Shown here: one piece after another, positions 15,720-23,159 of the stretch | How positions within the stretch are numbered: position 1 is the first letter of the stretch | Layout: the number at the start of each line of letters is the position of its first letter | NCBI GenBank assembly: GCA_002491115.1 | Contig: DKVI01000032.1 | Location: 1-24,809, forward strand | Origin: Lachnospiraceae bacterium UBA7182 | Lineage (GTDB): Bacteria; Bacillota; Clostridia; Lachnospirales; Lachnospiraceae | Reading direction: 5' to 3' | DNA length: 24,809 nt | Notes under the pieces: model-generated | The model's database searches: none | Told to the model about the DNA's origin: nothing | What the model saw: only the letters and a program-made list of their open reading frames with translations | Translations under genes and position numbers: made by a program

Positions 15720-16262
15720 CTATTTTCCTTCCACGCCTCTGCGGTAGCAGGCAACATTCTTCTCATTGAATTTGCCCTTGCCTTTCTTCTCGAAGAAAGA
15801 GACAATGGCGGTTTCCATATATTCAATGGAGAAAAGATCGCTGTTGGCAGCCAGAGCCCCCAGCATTACAAGGTTGGCGCCTTTGGGATTAGCCACTTCC
15901 GCCGCGATATCCGTAGCCGGAACTTTTACGACCTTGATGTCGTCACGGTAGGTACGATCTTCCGGTACGATGGAGGAATTCACAAGAAGCAGTCCGCCCG
16001 GTTTTAATCTTTCTTCAAACTTGTCAATTGCCGGCGTATTCATCGTAAATAAGATATCCGGCTGTTTGGATATCGGGCTGGCGATCAGTCCGTCGCTGAT
16101 CTTTACGGTACAGTTGGCGGTACCTCCGCGCATCTCGGAACCGTAGGACGGGTAAAATAATACATTTTTATCCTGTTCCATACCGGCATTAATCAGCAGC
16201 ATACCGGCTGTCAGTACACCCTGGCCGCCGAATCCGGCACAAATAATCTCTTTTTTTGCCAT
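15720..16262 (-). CDS. 2-oxoacid:ferredoxin oxidoreductase, gamma subunit
   Basis: A 180-residue gamma subunit (POR/KOR/VOR family). It opens with the nucleotide-type glycine motif AGFGGQGV (9-16) and has the conserved SYGSEMRGG (39-47). With the alpha, beta and ferredoxin-like delta subunits just upstream, it completes a four-gene complex that oxidatively decarboxylates a 2-oxoacid to acyl-CoA and reduces ferredoxin. The start is 3 bases from the beta stop. Subunit order on the transcript is delta, alpha, beta, gamma. Confidence 0.93.
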   Translation of the reverse strand: MAKKEIICAGFGGQGVLTAGMLLINAGMEQDKNVLFYPSYGSEMRGGTANCTVKISDGLIASPISKQPDILFTMNTPAIDKFEERLKPGGLLLVNSSIVPEDRTYRDDIKVVKVPATDIAAEVANPKGANLVMLGALAANSDLFSIEYMETAIVSFFEKKGKGKFNEKNVACYRRGVEGK

Positions 16263-16265
16263 GAT

Positions 16266-17003
16266 CTACGCCTCCTCCTTCTTATCCTTAAATTCACCCA
16301 GAGGGAAGAACGGGATCATTTCATTTTTAATACGCTCCACACTCTTTACCGGTGTCATGTTCAGGTTTGTAGGACAGGGAGACAGAAGCTCTACCAGACA
16401 GAAGCCTTCGCCCCGCATATGTTTTTCAAACGCTTTTTTAATATACTTCTTACTCTGAACCATTCCTTTGGCGTCTGCCAGGGAACCTCTTGCCAGATAA
16501 GCAATATCCAGTCCGGAAAACGCCTGATCCACTCTGAAAGGCATACCTGCTTTTTTGGGGTCCTTTCCTTTTGGCGTGGAAGTGGTGATCTGCCCCGGAA
16601 GAGAAGTCGGCGCACACTGCCCGCCCGTCATGCCGTACAGGCTGTTATTAATAACAATCGCCACCACATTATCATTGCGGATCGCTGTATGCATGGTCTC
16701 CGCCATACCGATCGAATACGCGGCGCCATCTCCGATATATGCCATAACCGGATTTTCCGGGCGTACTTTCTTGACACCGACTGCCGTCGCGATCGGTCTC
16801 CCGTGCGCTGCCATAATCGTGTCAAATCTCCAGGAATCAATATTCAAAGAGCCGCAGGCCACATCCACAATCGCCAGAAGCTTCTCGCTTAATTCCATTT
16901 CTTCCATGACTTCGGCAATCAGACGGACTGCAAGGCCATGTCCGCAGCCGGGGCAAAAACCGCTCTGTGTAAACGTCACTGTTTCAGGAGCTACTAACCT
17001 CAT
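16266..17003 (-). CDS. 2-oxoacid:ferredoxin oxidoreductase, beta (TPP-binding) subunit
   Basis: A 245-residue TPP-binding subunit. The TPP motif runs from GDGAAYS (91-97) to VINNSLYG (117-124), the GDG...NN signature that binds thiamine diphosphate and Mg. The N-terminal CPGCGHG (17-23) is characteristic of KorB/VorA-type chains, whose cysteines help ligate an Fe-S cluster. The ATG is 1 base from the alpha stop, with a GGAGG site inside the alpha 3' end, so translation is coupled. Confidence 0.94.
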   Translation of the reverse strand: MRLVAPETVTFTQSGFCPGCGHGLAVRLIAEVMEEMELSEKLLAIVDVACGSLNIDSWRFDTIMAAHGRPIATAVGVKKVRPENPVMAYIGDGAAYSIGMAETMHTAIRNDNVVAIVINNSLYGMTGGQCAPTSLPGQITTSTPKGKDPKKAGMPFRVDQAFSGLDIAYLARGSLADAKGMVQSKKYIKKAFEKHMRGEGFCLVELLSPCPTNLNMTPVKSVERIKNEMIPFFPLGEFKDKKEEA

Positions 17004-17004
17004 A

Positions 17005-18054
17005 CTATTTTCCCTCCTTTTTCAGCATTTCTTTTGCTTTCGCAATGATTCCGTCCGATTCAGGAATCTCAAAGATAGAACCATAGTGATCCACCGGATA
17101 TTTGCTTTCTATGGCAAGCTTCACGTCATCTACCATCTGCCCTAAAATATTCATCTCCACAGTCAAGAACGCTTTTGCAGCTTTTGCTTCCTCGAATGCC
17201 TTCACCGGGAACGGCCATAAGGTAATCGGACGGATCAGGCCGAGCTTTAATCCTTCAGCTCTGGCAATCTCCACCGTCTCACGGCAGACACGGGAACTGA
17301 TACCGTACGCAACCAAAACCAGCTCTGCGTCTTCAACCTGTACGGTCTCATAACGCTGCTCCTGCTCCATCTGTCTGTATTTCTCAGACAGATATCCTTC
17401 ATAGTCCGGATGGGTGTAATAAACGTTCTGGATCTTTCTCTGCTCGGTGCCTTTCTTGCAGCCTTTGATGGTCCAGTCAAATTTGTTGATATCGTGCTCT
17501 TTAAACTCCGGAATCTCCACGGCCTCAATCATCTGTCCGATGGCCGCATCAGAAGCGATCAATACCGGATGACGATATTTTTCCGCCAGATCAAACGCTT
17601 CTGCCATCATATCCGCATTCTCCTGTACGGACGCAGGCGCCAGCACCAGCGTATGATAATCGCCGTGCCCTCCGCCTCTGGTCAGCTGCCAGTAGTCACC
17701 CTGGCCCTGTGCGATATCGCCCAGGCCGGTACCGATCCGCATAACATCTACAATAACGGCCGGAAGGTCTGCAGCTACCAGATAGGAGATCCCCTCCTGC
17801 TTTAAGGAAAAGCCGGGGCCTGAGGATGTAGTCAGCGCCCTCGCGCCGGCCGCCGCTGCTCCTAATACCATATTAATACCGGCAAGCTCTGATTCTGCCT
17901 GAATAAATTCTCCGCCCACTTCTTCCATCCGCCAGGACAAATATTCCAGGATCTCCGTCTGCGGCGTAATCGGATATCCGCTGTAAAAGCGACAGCCCGC
18001 AGCCAGTGCGGCCTCGGCCAGCGCTTCATTGCCTTTTAACAATACTTTAGCCAT
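17005..18054 (-). CDS. vorB: 2-oxoacid:ferredoxin oxidoreductase, alpha subunit (VorB/KorA-like)
   Basis: A 349-residue alpha subunit containing the pyrimidine-binding domain and the C-terminal transketolase-like domain. Visible: FYSGYPITPQTEILEYL (23-39), the family hallmark, then ESELAG and TTSSGPGFSLKQEG, which contact TPP and substrate. It resembles the chain called VorB (2-oxoisovalerate type) as much as KorA, so the 2-oxoacid may be branched-chain; this is not proven by residues I can read. Preceded by AAGGAGG and placed 11 bases after the delta gene. Oxidoreductase family certain, substrate uncertain. Confidence 0.93.
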   Translation of the reverse strand: MAKVLLKGNEALAEAALAAGCRFYSGYPITPQTEILEYLSWRMEEVGGEFIQAESELAGINMVLGAAAAGARALTTSSGPGFSLKQEGISYLVAADLPAVIVDVMRIGTGLGDIAQGQGDYWQLTRGGGHGDYHTLVLAPASVQENADMMAEAFDLAEKYRHPVLIASDAAIGQMIEAVEIPEFKEHDINKFDWTIKGCKKGTEQRKIQNVYYTHPDYEGYLSEKYRQMEQEQRYETVQVEDAELVLVAYGISSRVCRETVEIARAEGLKLGLIRPITLWPFPVKAFEEAKAAKAFLTVEMNILGQMVDDVKLAIESKYPVDHYGSIFEIPESDGIIAKAKEMLKKEGK

Positions 18055-18065
18055 AGCTGACCTCC

Positions 18066-18278
18066 TTATCTTATTTCAAACACATAATCCGGGCACACCC
18101 GATAACAGGTCCCGCATACCGTACATTTGTCCGCATCTACAATAATGGTATTATATCCCTTCGCATTGACATGATCAGAGACGCTGATTGCTTCTTTGGG
18201 ACATGCATTAATGCAGTAGCCGCATCCTTTACATCGTACGGGATTTGTATATACTTTTTCAGTTTTTTCTTTTCCCAT
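18066..18278 (-). CDS. 2-oxoacid:ferredoxin oxidoreductase, delta subunit (2[4Fe-4S] ferredoxin)
   Basis: A 70-residue ferredoxin-like subunit with two CxxCxxCxxxCP motifs: CKGCGYCINACP (16-27) and CTVCGTCYRVCP (52-63). It passes electrons from the TPP subunits to free ferredoxin. I place the start at ATG 18278 (MGKEKTEK), with GAGAGG about 10 bases upstream. The reading frame stays open to 18776, but that part is antisense or out-of-frame to the MFS gene and the hairpin module and gives no ferredoxin-like sequence. First of the four subunit genes, 11 bases before alpha. Confidence 0.93.
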   Translation of the reverse strand: MGKEKTEKVYTNPVRCKGCGYCINACPKEAISVSDHVNAKGYNTIIVDADKCTVCGTCYRVCPDYVFEIR

Positions 18279-18302
18279 CACAGGATTACCTCTCTTATTT
18301 AT

Positions 18303-18398
18303 AGTTCCGCTTCGTCCCCCAACAGCTTTTGCCCAGAGCAGCCTGCTTTCGCATTCTGCTCTGCCTGTTGGGGACTTCGCTGTTTTTATAGTTCCGCT
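18303..18398 (-). repeat. Intergenic hairpin module between the MFS and ferredoxin genes (family copy B)
   Basis: Identical ends TATAGTTCCGCT occur at 18300-18311 and 18387-18398 (core AGTTCCGCT at 18303-18311 and 18390-18398, period 87). Between them is a nested stem: CCCCAACAG (18317-18325) with CTGTTGGGG (18365-18373), and AGAGCAG (18335-18341) with CTGCTCT (18356-18362). The tip GCTTTCGC (18345-18352) reads GC-GAAA-GC, a GNRA-type tetraloop, on the transcribed strand. It fills the 122-base gap in an otherwise tightly packed operon. Related to 6202-6322 and 9632-9821 by ends and tip, not by stem sequence. Confidence 0.8.
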
Positions 18399-18400
18399 GT

Positions 18401-19636
18401 TTATGCTTGCGCTTTTCTGCCCAGACGATACACAGTCATAGCCAATATAGCGCCTACAATACCTGAAACTGCCAGGAAGATAAAGATATAATTGTACCCG
18501 GCTGCTCCGTGCGCATCCAGCCAGCTTCCGAACAGCACGGAATAAATAGAATCCGGAAGATATCCGATGATGGACGCAATACCGATTACCGTACCGGTCA
18601 TGGCTCTGGGAATACCCGACTCGCTGACGGTTGAGAAAATTACACCGTACATCATCATGGAGAACGCGCCCGGAAGCAGCGTATACAAACTTGCCATCAC
18701 AGGGCTGATGCCCGGCGGCAGGATCAATACGATACCGAACAGTGCCGCAAGGATAATAAATGCTGTTGACAGCCACTTACAGGTGGACTTAAATACTTTA
18801 TCTGCCAGCAGGCCTCCAACCGGAGAAAGCAGCAGAAGGAGATAGTTACGAACAATAGAAACCAGCCCGGAATCTTCCGGAGATACCCCTCTTACTTCTG
18901 TCAGATATGGGTTAAAATAGGAAGTATTGCTGTAAAAGCCATAACCGCACAGGATGGTAAGCGACACAACCCAGACAACCGGATTCTTCAGCAGTTTAAA
19001 TACGTCGCTCATCTCAAATTTCGGTTCGTTGTCGTCAGCCGCGCCGCTGCTCTGTTTTTCCGGCATAAGGAAAAACAGAAGGACTGCCGATACCAGTGCT
19101 ACAGAGCCGCCGGAAACTACCGCCCGGAAAAATCCTCCGACCATGTCTCCACCCGCTGTCTTATAGACATTCAGCGCCAGTGTGTTGGTCAATGCGGCTG
19201 TAATGCCGTTACAGGCATAATACAGGCCATACATAAAACCCTGTTCTTCCTCTGTACCGATAATACGAACCGCCTTCATCAAAGACGACCAGAAGACGAA
19301 AGCCGTAGTAAAGGAAAGGCCAAGCCATATGAACATACCAACGGTAAAATTCATCGTGAAAGCATAAATCCAGGCCAACAGTGTAGTAGCAGCCAGAGAA
19401 ATGACCAGCGCTTTTTTCGGTGATACTTTATCGGCGATAATACCACCGGGTATGTACAGGATCATATTGCCGATCGTATACATGGTCATCAATAGTCCTG
19501 ACTGTGTGTTGGTGATCCCCATGGCCGCGACCTGTGCATCATAAAAGATGTATTTTACATAAGGAAGAAAGTAGATCGAACCTCCGGCAAGACCAAGTGC
19601 TGCAATTGTAAGATATTTTCTAAGTTTTGAATCCAT
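18401..19636 (-). CDS. MFS transporter
   Basis: A 411-residue major facilitator with about 12 hydrophobic helices and a charged central loop near residues 193-212 (QSSGAADDNEPKFEMSD). The loop 2-3 motif reads GGIIADKVSPKKAL (64-77), and a second copy, GGLLADKVFKS, follows in the C-terminal half, the usual MFS pseudo-symmetry. It starts 52 bases after the dehydrogenase gene and precedes the ferredoxin gene across hairpin module B, so it belongs to the catabolic operon. Import of the amino acid or conjugate, or export of the acid product, would both fit. The sequence does not identify the cargo. Confidence 0.9.
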   Translation of the reverse strand: MDSKLRKYLTIAALGLAGGSIYFLPYVKYIFYDAQVAAMGITNTQSGLLMTMYTIGNMILYIPGGIIADKVSPKKALVISLAATTLLAWIYAFTMNFTVGMFIWLGLSFTTAFVFWSSLMKAVRIIGTEEEQGFMYGLYYACNGITAALTNTLALNVYKTAGGDMVGGFFRAVVSGGSVALVSAVLLFFLMPEKQSSGAADDNEPKFEMSDVFKLLKNPVVWVVSLTILCGYGFYSNTSYFNPYLTEVRGVSPEDSGLVSIVRNYLLLLLSPVGGLLADKVFKSTCKWLSTAFIILAALFGIVLILPPGISPVMASLYTLLPGAFSMMMYGVIFSTVSESGIPRAMTGTVIGIASIIGYLPDSIYSVLFGSWLDAHGAAGYNYIFIFLAVSGIVGAILAMTVYRLGRKAQA

Positions 19637-19688
19637 ATTTATTCCCTTCTGCTGTATGTTTCAACAGCCCCTCCGTGTACCAGTTACA

Positions 19689-20861
19689 TTACATATCCGG
19701 TGTATCCGATTTATCCGGCGTGAACAGACGTCTTGCCACATCGCGGGTAAATTCGCCTGCCTTTTTGGACTCTTCAAACACAAGCCTTGTCTGCTTGCGG
19801 ATCAGATCTACGGTATCTTTTACGATCGCTGCCGCCGCATCTTCATCATTCATATTTTCAATCTTCACAATACGGAAGATGACCGCCTCGTAGATACGGA
19901 TGCCGCCCATATTTGAGATAAAGTCTACCGCTACATCCACACCTTTTTTACGAAGGATTGCATCTGCTTCCGGCGTTGTCGGGATGTTTGCTGCCTCGAC
20001 CAGAAGAGAAGCTTTGATCTTGTCTGCGTTATTTACATTGATCACGTCTTCCAGGGCTGCCGGGATCAGGATATCGCACTCCTGGCTGAGCCATTCGCTG
20101 TTGGGAAGAACTTCATATCCGTCCTCAAATGCCTCTTTATTCATAACGCCTTTGGGAAGTCTGGTTTCCACCAGTTTTTTCACGTTCAGGCCGTCTTTGC
20201 AGTATAACAGTCCGTTTACATCCGCGATACCGACGACTTTGTAACCCATCTTATCCAGAGCGGTCACACAGCTTGCGCCTACACAGCCAAATCCCTGGAT
20301 CACTACGGATGCGCCTTTCTTTCCGCCTTTCATCTTCCACGCTTCGTCTGTTGCGGCCGCTACACCGTATCCTGTGATCATGTCATACATCTTAAATCCG
20401 TCATAGGTCAGCTCTTTTTCTGCTCTGTCATGGTTTACGATACCCTGATGGATGTCCGGATCTTCCTTCATGGCTTTGGTCTGCGGAATACCGATTCCGA
20501 TATCGTCCAGGATATTCAGCACGTCTGAGTAGTCAACACCAAGGTCTCCGCCGATGGATACGCCTGCATTGATATAGGGAGCCGTAGCAACCAGGAATCT
20601 GCGAAGCACATCCAGTGCGTCCGGTGCATTATAGTCATAAGCGATACCCGCTTTACATCCGCCGGTGGTCTGAGATTCACATGCTTTATACTTATATCCC
20701 ATCGTGGTAGCCAGACGAATCACTTCTTCTTTTGTTACGGTCGGGTGCATTCTGGTGCCGCCTCCGCAGTAGTGACCTACAAAGTTGTAAGCACACATCC
20801 ATCCTTTTGCATCTGTCTCTGTGTCGTTCCACTCAATTACTACATAAGGTTTGTTAGCCAT
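19689..20861 (-). CDS. Glu/Leu/Phe/Val dehydrogenase family amino-acid dehydrogenase, atypical
   Basis: A 390-residue oxidative deaminase converting an L-amino acid to 2-oxoacid and ammonia with NAD(P)+. Family features: GGCKAGI with the probable catalytic Lys70, GGDLGV with catalytic Asp106, dinucleotide motif GFGCVG (190-195) and Asp214 at the end of the next strand, which favours NAD. Compared from memory with Clostridium symbiosum GDH, the Lys89 that binds the glutamate gamma-carboxylate corresponds to Cys32 (GHYCGGGTR) and Ser380 to Tyr324 (NMGGIRIY). Both glutamate determinants are therefore absent, pointing to a hydrophobic or other substrate. First gene of the operon, behind a good promoter and two dyads. 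Start ATG 20861 has GGAGG 10 bases upstream. Confidence 0.88.
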   Translation of the reverse strand: MANKPYVVIEWNDTETDAKGWMCAYNFVGHYCGGGTRMHPTVTKEEVIRLATTMGYKYKACESQTTGGCKAGIAYDYNAPDALDVLRRFLVATAPYINAGVSIGGDLGVDYSDVLNILDDIGIGIPQTKAMKEDPDIHQGIVNHDRAEKELTYDGFKMYDMITGYGVAAATDEAWKMKGGKKGASVVIQGFGCVGASCVTALDKMGYKVVGIADVNGLLYCKDGLNVKKLVETRLPKGVMNKEAFEDGYEVLPNSEWLSQECDILIPAALEDVINVNNADKIKASLLVEAANIPTTPEADAILRKKGVDVAVDFISNMGGIRIYEAVIFRIVKIENMNDEDAAAAIVKDTVDLIRKQTRLVFEESKKAGEFTRDVARRLFTPDKSDTPDM

Positions 20862-20882
20862 TACTCAAAATCCTCCTAATAT

Positions 20883-21032
20883 GTTCTTTATTACGGAACT
20901 TCGTTCTAAATAAATGTTATTTTTTAAACCCGGCATATGCCGAGTTTTAACGGGCCCGGTGTTCTTTATTATAGAACTCTGTTCTTGTTTTTTGTGTATC
21001 CTTATCATAACACCGTTCGTCAGTTTTTTCAA
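20883..21032 (-). promoter_or_regulatory. Promoter and duplicated operator of the amino-acid catabolic operon
   Basis: Minus strand: -35 TTGAAA (21027-21032), 17-bp spacer, -10 TATGAT (21004-21009), both 5 of 6 to consensus. In the predicted leader a 25-bp segment occurs twice, 78 bases apart (20961-20985 and 20883-20907). Each copy contains a GAAC-N3-GTTC dyad: AGAACTCTGTTCT (20973-20985, a perfect palindrome) and GGAACTTCGTTCT (20895-20907). Between them lies CGGCATATGCCG (20931-20942). Sites below the start suit a repressor such as the adjacent IclR protein. Confidence 0.65.
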
Positions 21033-21089
21033 TGACAATCTTCTCTTTTTAATTTTTTTGGCAAAATGCACAATTTTCAGATGCCTTTT

Positions 21090-21851
21090 TTATAACCTTT
21101 TCTGAATTTCCAGTTTATAGCGATTCAAAATCTCCGCAAATACCCGGATCTTCTCCTCGCTCATCCGAAGAGACGGCGCGCTGATACTCAGTCCTCCCTC
21201 CGGCTTTCCTTCATGGTTGCATAACGCAACCCCCACACATTTGATGCCGAACATCAATTCCATATCATCCAGTCCATATTGCCGCTCAGCGGTTAACTTC
21301 AATTCCTTTTCCAGCTCCCCACGGTCTGTAATCGTATTTTCTGTAAATGCCTCTAACGGTTCTTTTAACAGTTCGTCCCGTTCTGCCCTGCTCATACCGG
21401 CGAGAATCGCTTTGCCCACACTGGTGCAGTGCATCCTGGCACGCTCCCCCGTGACGATACTGCCCGAAAGCTTCTGAGCTTCCGGATAAACAGCCTCTAA
21501 ATATACGACCTCCTCCCCTCTGGGTATGGACAGATATACAACCTCTCCCGCTTCATCCGCAATCCGGCGCATAAACGGCACCGCGATCCGGCTGATATCC
21601 AGATTCTCACGCAGAGCCCGACTCAATGTGAACACAGCCGTCCCCAGACGGAACTTACCGGAATCCGGATCCTGTTCCAGATAGTCCATGGCTTTAAAGG
21701 TGGAAAGGATATTATGAACGTTGCTCTTATACAACCCCATCTTTTCACTGATCTCCGTCACCCCAAGCGGCTGCTTTTCCACAAAGCATTCCAGCACCTG
21801 CAGCGCTTTTTGCAGACTCTTAATTTTGATTTCTGTTCCTTCACTTTTCAT
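21090..21851 (-). CDS. IclR family transcriptional regulator
   Basis: A 253-residue regulator with an N-terminal winged HTH (about 10-70: SLQKALQVLECF, VTEISEKMGLYKSNVHNIL, SGKFRLGTAVFTL) and a C-terminal IclR effector-binding domain (about 85-250: VYLSIPRGEEVVYLEAV, CTSVGKAILAG, GGLSISAPSLRM). It lies directly upstream of, and in the same direction as, the catabolic operon, 58 bases before the operon's own -35 element. It is the natural candidate to bind the GAAC-N3-GTTC dyads in response to an amino acid, 2-oxoacid or acid product. IclR proteins can repress or activate; the downstream site position favours repression. Start ATG 21851 is preceded by a G-rich GGGGGGAT site. Confidence 0.93.
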   Translation of the reverse strand: MKSEGTEIKIKSLQKALQVLECFVEKQPLGVTEISEKMGLYKSNVHNILSTFKAMDYLEQDPDSGKFRLGTAVFTLSRALRENLDISRIAVPFMRRIADEAGEVVYLSIPRGEEVVYLEAVYPEAQKLSGSIVTGERARMHCTSVGKAILAGMSRAERDELLKEPLEAFTENTITDRGELEKELKLTAERQYGLDDMELMFGIKCVGVALCNHEGKPEGGLSISAPSLRMSEEKIRVFAEILNRYKLEIQKRL

Positions 21852-21924
21852 GAATCATCCCCCCTGTTTGAAAATAACCGCAAATGCAACATGCAGTTAT
21901 TTTTTATAAAATACATTTTCTGAC

Positions 21925-21954
21925 AGTTTAGCATAATTAGGAGGATATTGACAA
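21925..21954 (-). promoter_or_regulatory. Probable iclR promoter in the divergent intergenic region
   Basis: Minus strand TTGTCA (21949-21954), 18-bp spacer, extended -10 TGCTAAACT (hexamer 21925-21930). The leader then holds an imperfect inverted repeat, AATAAC...GTTATT (about 21884-21903), that may be an autoregulatory site. The plus strand overlaps with a perfect TTGACA (21948-21953) but has no convincing -10 at the right distance. I could not assign a plus-strand promoter for the PsiE-like gene in the rest of 21955-22111. Confidence 0.5.
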
Positions 21955-22124
21955 TACTAAAATCAAAACAAATTTTGTATTTGTACACAATGCTTGTCTG
22001 TGCCATTATATGCAACAATTACTTGGGCTGCTGCAGTTCATGAAAACTGCCTCTGGAAAGAATCCTTGTCTTATGATAAACTATTTCCAGTGATCATTTC
22101 ATATTATCATTAGGAGGAATTGTC

Positions 22125-22520
22125 ATGAAGCACCCAGAAAATAAGAGTTCCGGCCATGTACAGAGTTTTATCTTCAATACGGCCATGCTGCTTGAACTTC
22201 TTGTGGCTCTGATTATAATCTTCGCTCTCATCATCATGTTTGCCCATGTACCAATCGATCTGAAAATTCTGGTGGAAAACAGGGAATTTAACCAGTTTCT
22301 AAAAAAGATGTTCGACCTGATTATCGGCATCGAGCTTTTAAAAATGCTGTGCCGACATGATCTGGATTCCATCGTTGAAGTTCTCCTGTTCTCCGTGGCC
22401 CGGGAAATAATCATTGAACACATGCCCATTTATTTTGAGCTGGTGGGAATCATTTCCATTGCCATTCTGTTCCTCATAAGAAAATATCTGTTTATCTCCG
22501 CATTGAACAAAACAGGCTAA
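22125..22520 (+). CDS. PsiE-like small membrane protein
   Basis: A 131-residue membrane protein with about four hydrophobic helices (around 17-43, 60-75, 82-100 and 103-125) and a short charged tail. The block FDLIIGIELLKMLCRH...VLLFSVAREIIIEH resembles the PsiE family (phosphate-starvation-inducible E), whose biochemical function is not known. Start ATG 22125 has GGAGG 7 bases upstream. It is alone on its strand, divergent from iclR, and ends within a large hairpin. The family call rests on remembered pattern only, so moderate. Confidence 0.7.
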   Translation: MKHPENKSSGHVQSFIFNTAMLLELLVALIIIFALIIMFAHVPIDLKILVENREFNQFLKKMFDLIIGIELLKMLCRHDLDSIVEVLLFSVAREIIIEHMPIYFELVGIISIAILFLIRKYLFISALNKTG

Positions 22521-22574
22521 AATTGAGCAGGACATTTCCGTCCGGCTCAATTTTAGCATGGGCTTTAGCCTGTT
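22511..22574 (+). terminator. Long terminator-like hairpin with competing outer pairing
   Basis: GCTAAAATTGAGC (22516-22528) and GCTCAATTTTAGC (22545-22557) form a perfect 13-bp stem with inner GGAC/GTCC. The stop codon of the PsiE-like gene lies in the left arm. AACAGGCTAAA (22511-22521) can instead pair with TTTAGCCTGTT (22564-22574). There is no clean T tract, so it may work as a bidirectional block between convergent genes. Confidence 0.65.
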
Positions 22575-22614
22575 AAGGATTCCTGTCCCCTCGGCAAAAT
22601 CTGTTCAAAACATA

Positions 22615-23064
22615 TTAATTCCTGTTTTCGTCTTTTAAAATTTCTGTTTTTAACGCCTCCACTTCATTCAGAGAATAATTTGGCACTAATGTTATAATTT
22701 CTTCCGCTGAGTAATTCTTTTTTATCATTAGGCTCACGACCTGTCCAGAGGTATTTTTTACTGCCGGAAGGTTAGTCGGAAGTACCTGTACGATCTTCGG
22801 TAATTCCAGACCGTATACTTTAAATATCTTGCCTTTGAAATGCTCCGCAAGCACTTTACTGGTGATGTCTTTATTTTGGTATGCTATTTCTATGTCACCC
22901 ATGTGATTTCCTCTCGTATAGTCAGTATGTTCTTTTCCTGTTGCTTTTATTAATTGGGTCTGTGCTAAAAAAGCAATGCCACTCCTGCATATTACTATAA
23001 AGCCATAAAAAAGTTGAAAAAGTGTAAAGACAATTCCGAGTATAATCGCAATCCAATGTAACAT
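22615..23064 (-). CDS. Hypothetical protein, apparent chimera or internally deleted gene
   Basis: The frame gives 149 residues: an N-terminal hydrophobic helix (about 5-27), a low-complexity joint, then from Met55 a soluble stretch, MGDIEIAYQNKDITSKVLAEHF...LPKIVQVLPTNLPAV. That stretch resembles the N-terminus of a larger Lachnospiraceae family I know as PD-(D/E)XK nuclease or transposase-like hypothetical proteins. After NLPAVK the sequence jumps to a short helical tail, where the family core would be expected. Two starts have good sites: ATG 23064 (AAGGAGG) and ATG 22902 (GAGAGG, giving 95 residues). I read it as a remnant with its core deleted, possibly fused to a membrane leader. Function unknown. 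Confidence 0.5.
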   Translation of the reverse strand: MLHWIAIILGIVFTLFQLFYGFIVICRSGIAFLAQTQLIKATGKEHTDYTRGNHMGDIEIAYQNKDITSKVLAEHFKGKIFKVYGLELPKIVQVLPTNLPAVKNTSGQVVSLMIKKNYSAEEIITLVPNYSLNEVEALKTEILKDENRN

Positions 23065-23159
23065 ATATTCTCCTCCTTACGTTATCGAAATATTAAACTC
23101 GCCATCTATTTCTTCCCAAAGAGCCAGGTCATTTTAATGTGTAACATTCTCGAAACCGC

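Noticed and set aside
18279..18776. Long N-terminal extension of the ferredoxin subunit
   Set aside because: It runs through hairpin module B and out of frame into the MFS gene, and gives no recognisable protein; the ferredoxin is complete from 18278.
20926..20947. Intrinsic terminator at the CGGCATATGCCG palindrome
   Set aside because: On the transcribed strand it is followed by GTTTAAAAAA, not a T tract; it is more likely a protein site or leader structure.
21059..21091. Terminator for iclR
   Set aside because: A GGCA...TGCC hairpin exists, but its T run is on the plus strand, where no gene is being transcribed; on the minus strand it is followed by A.
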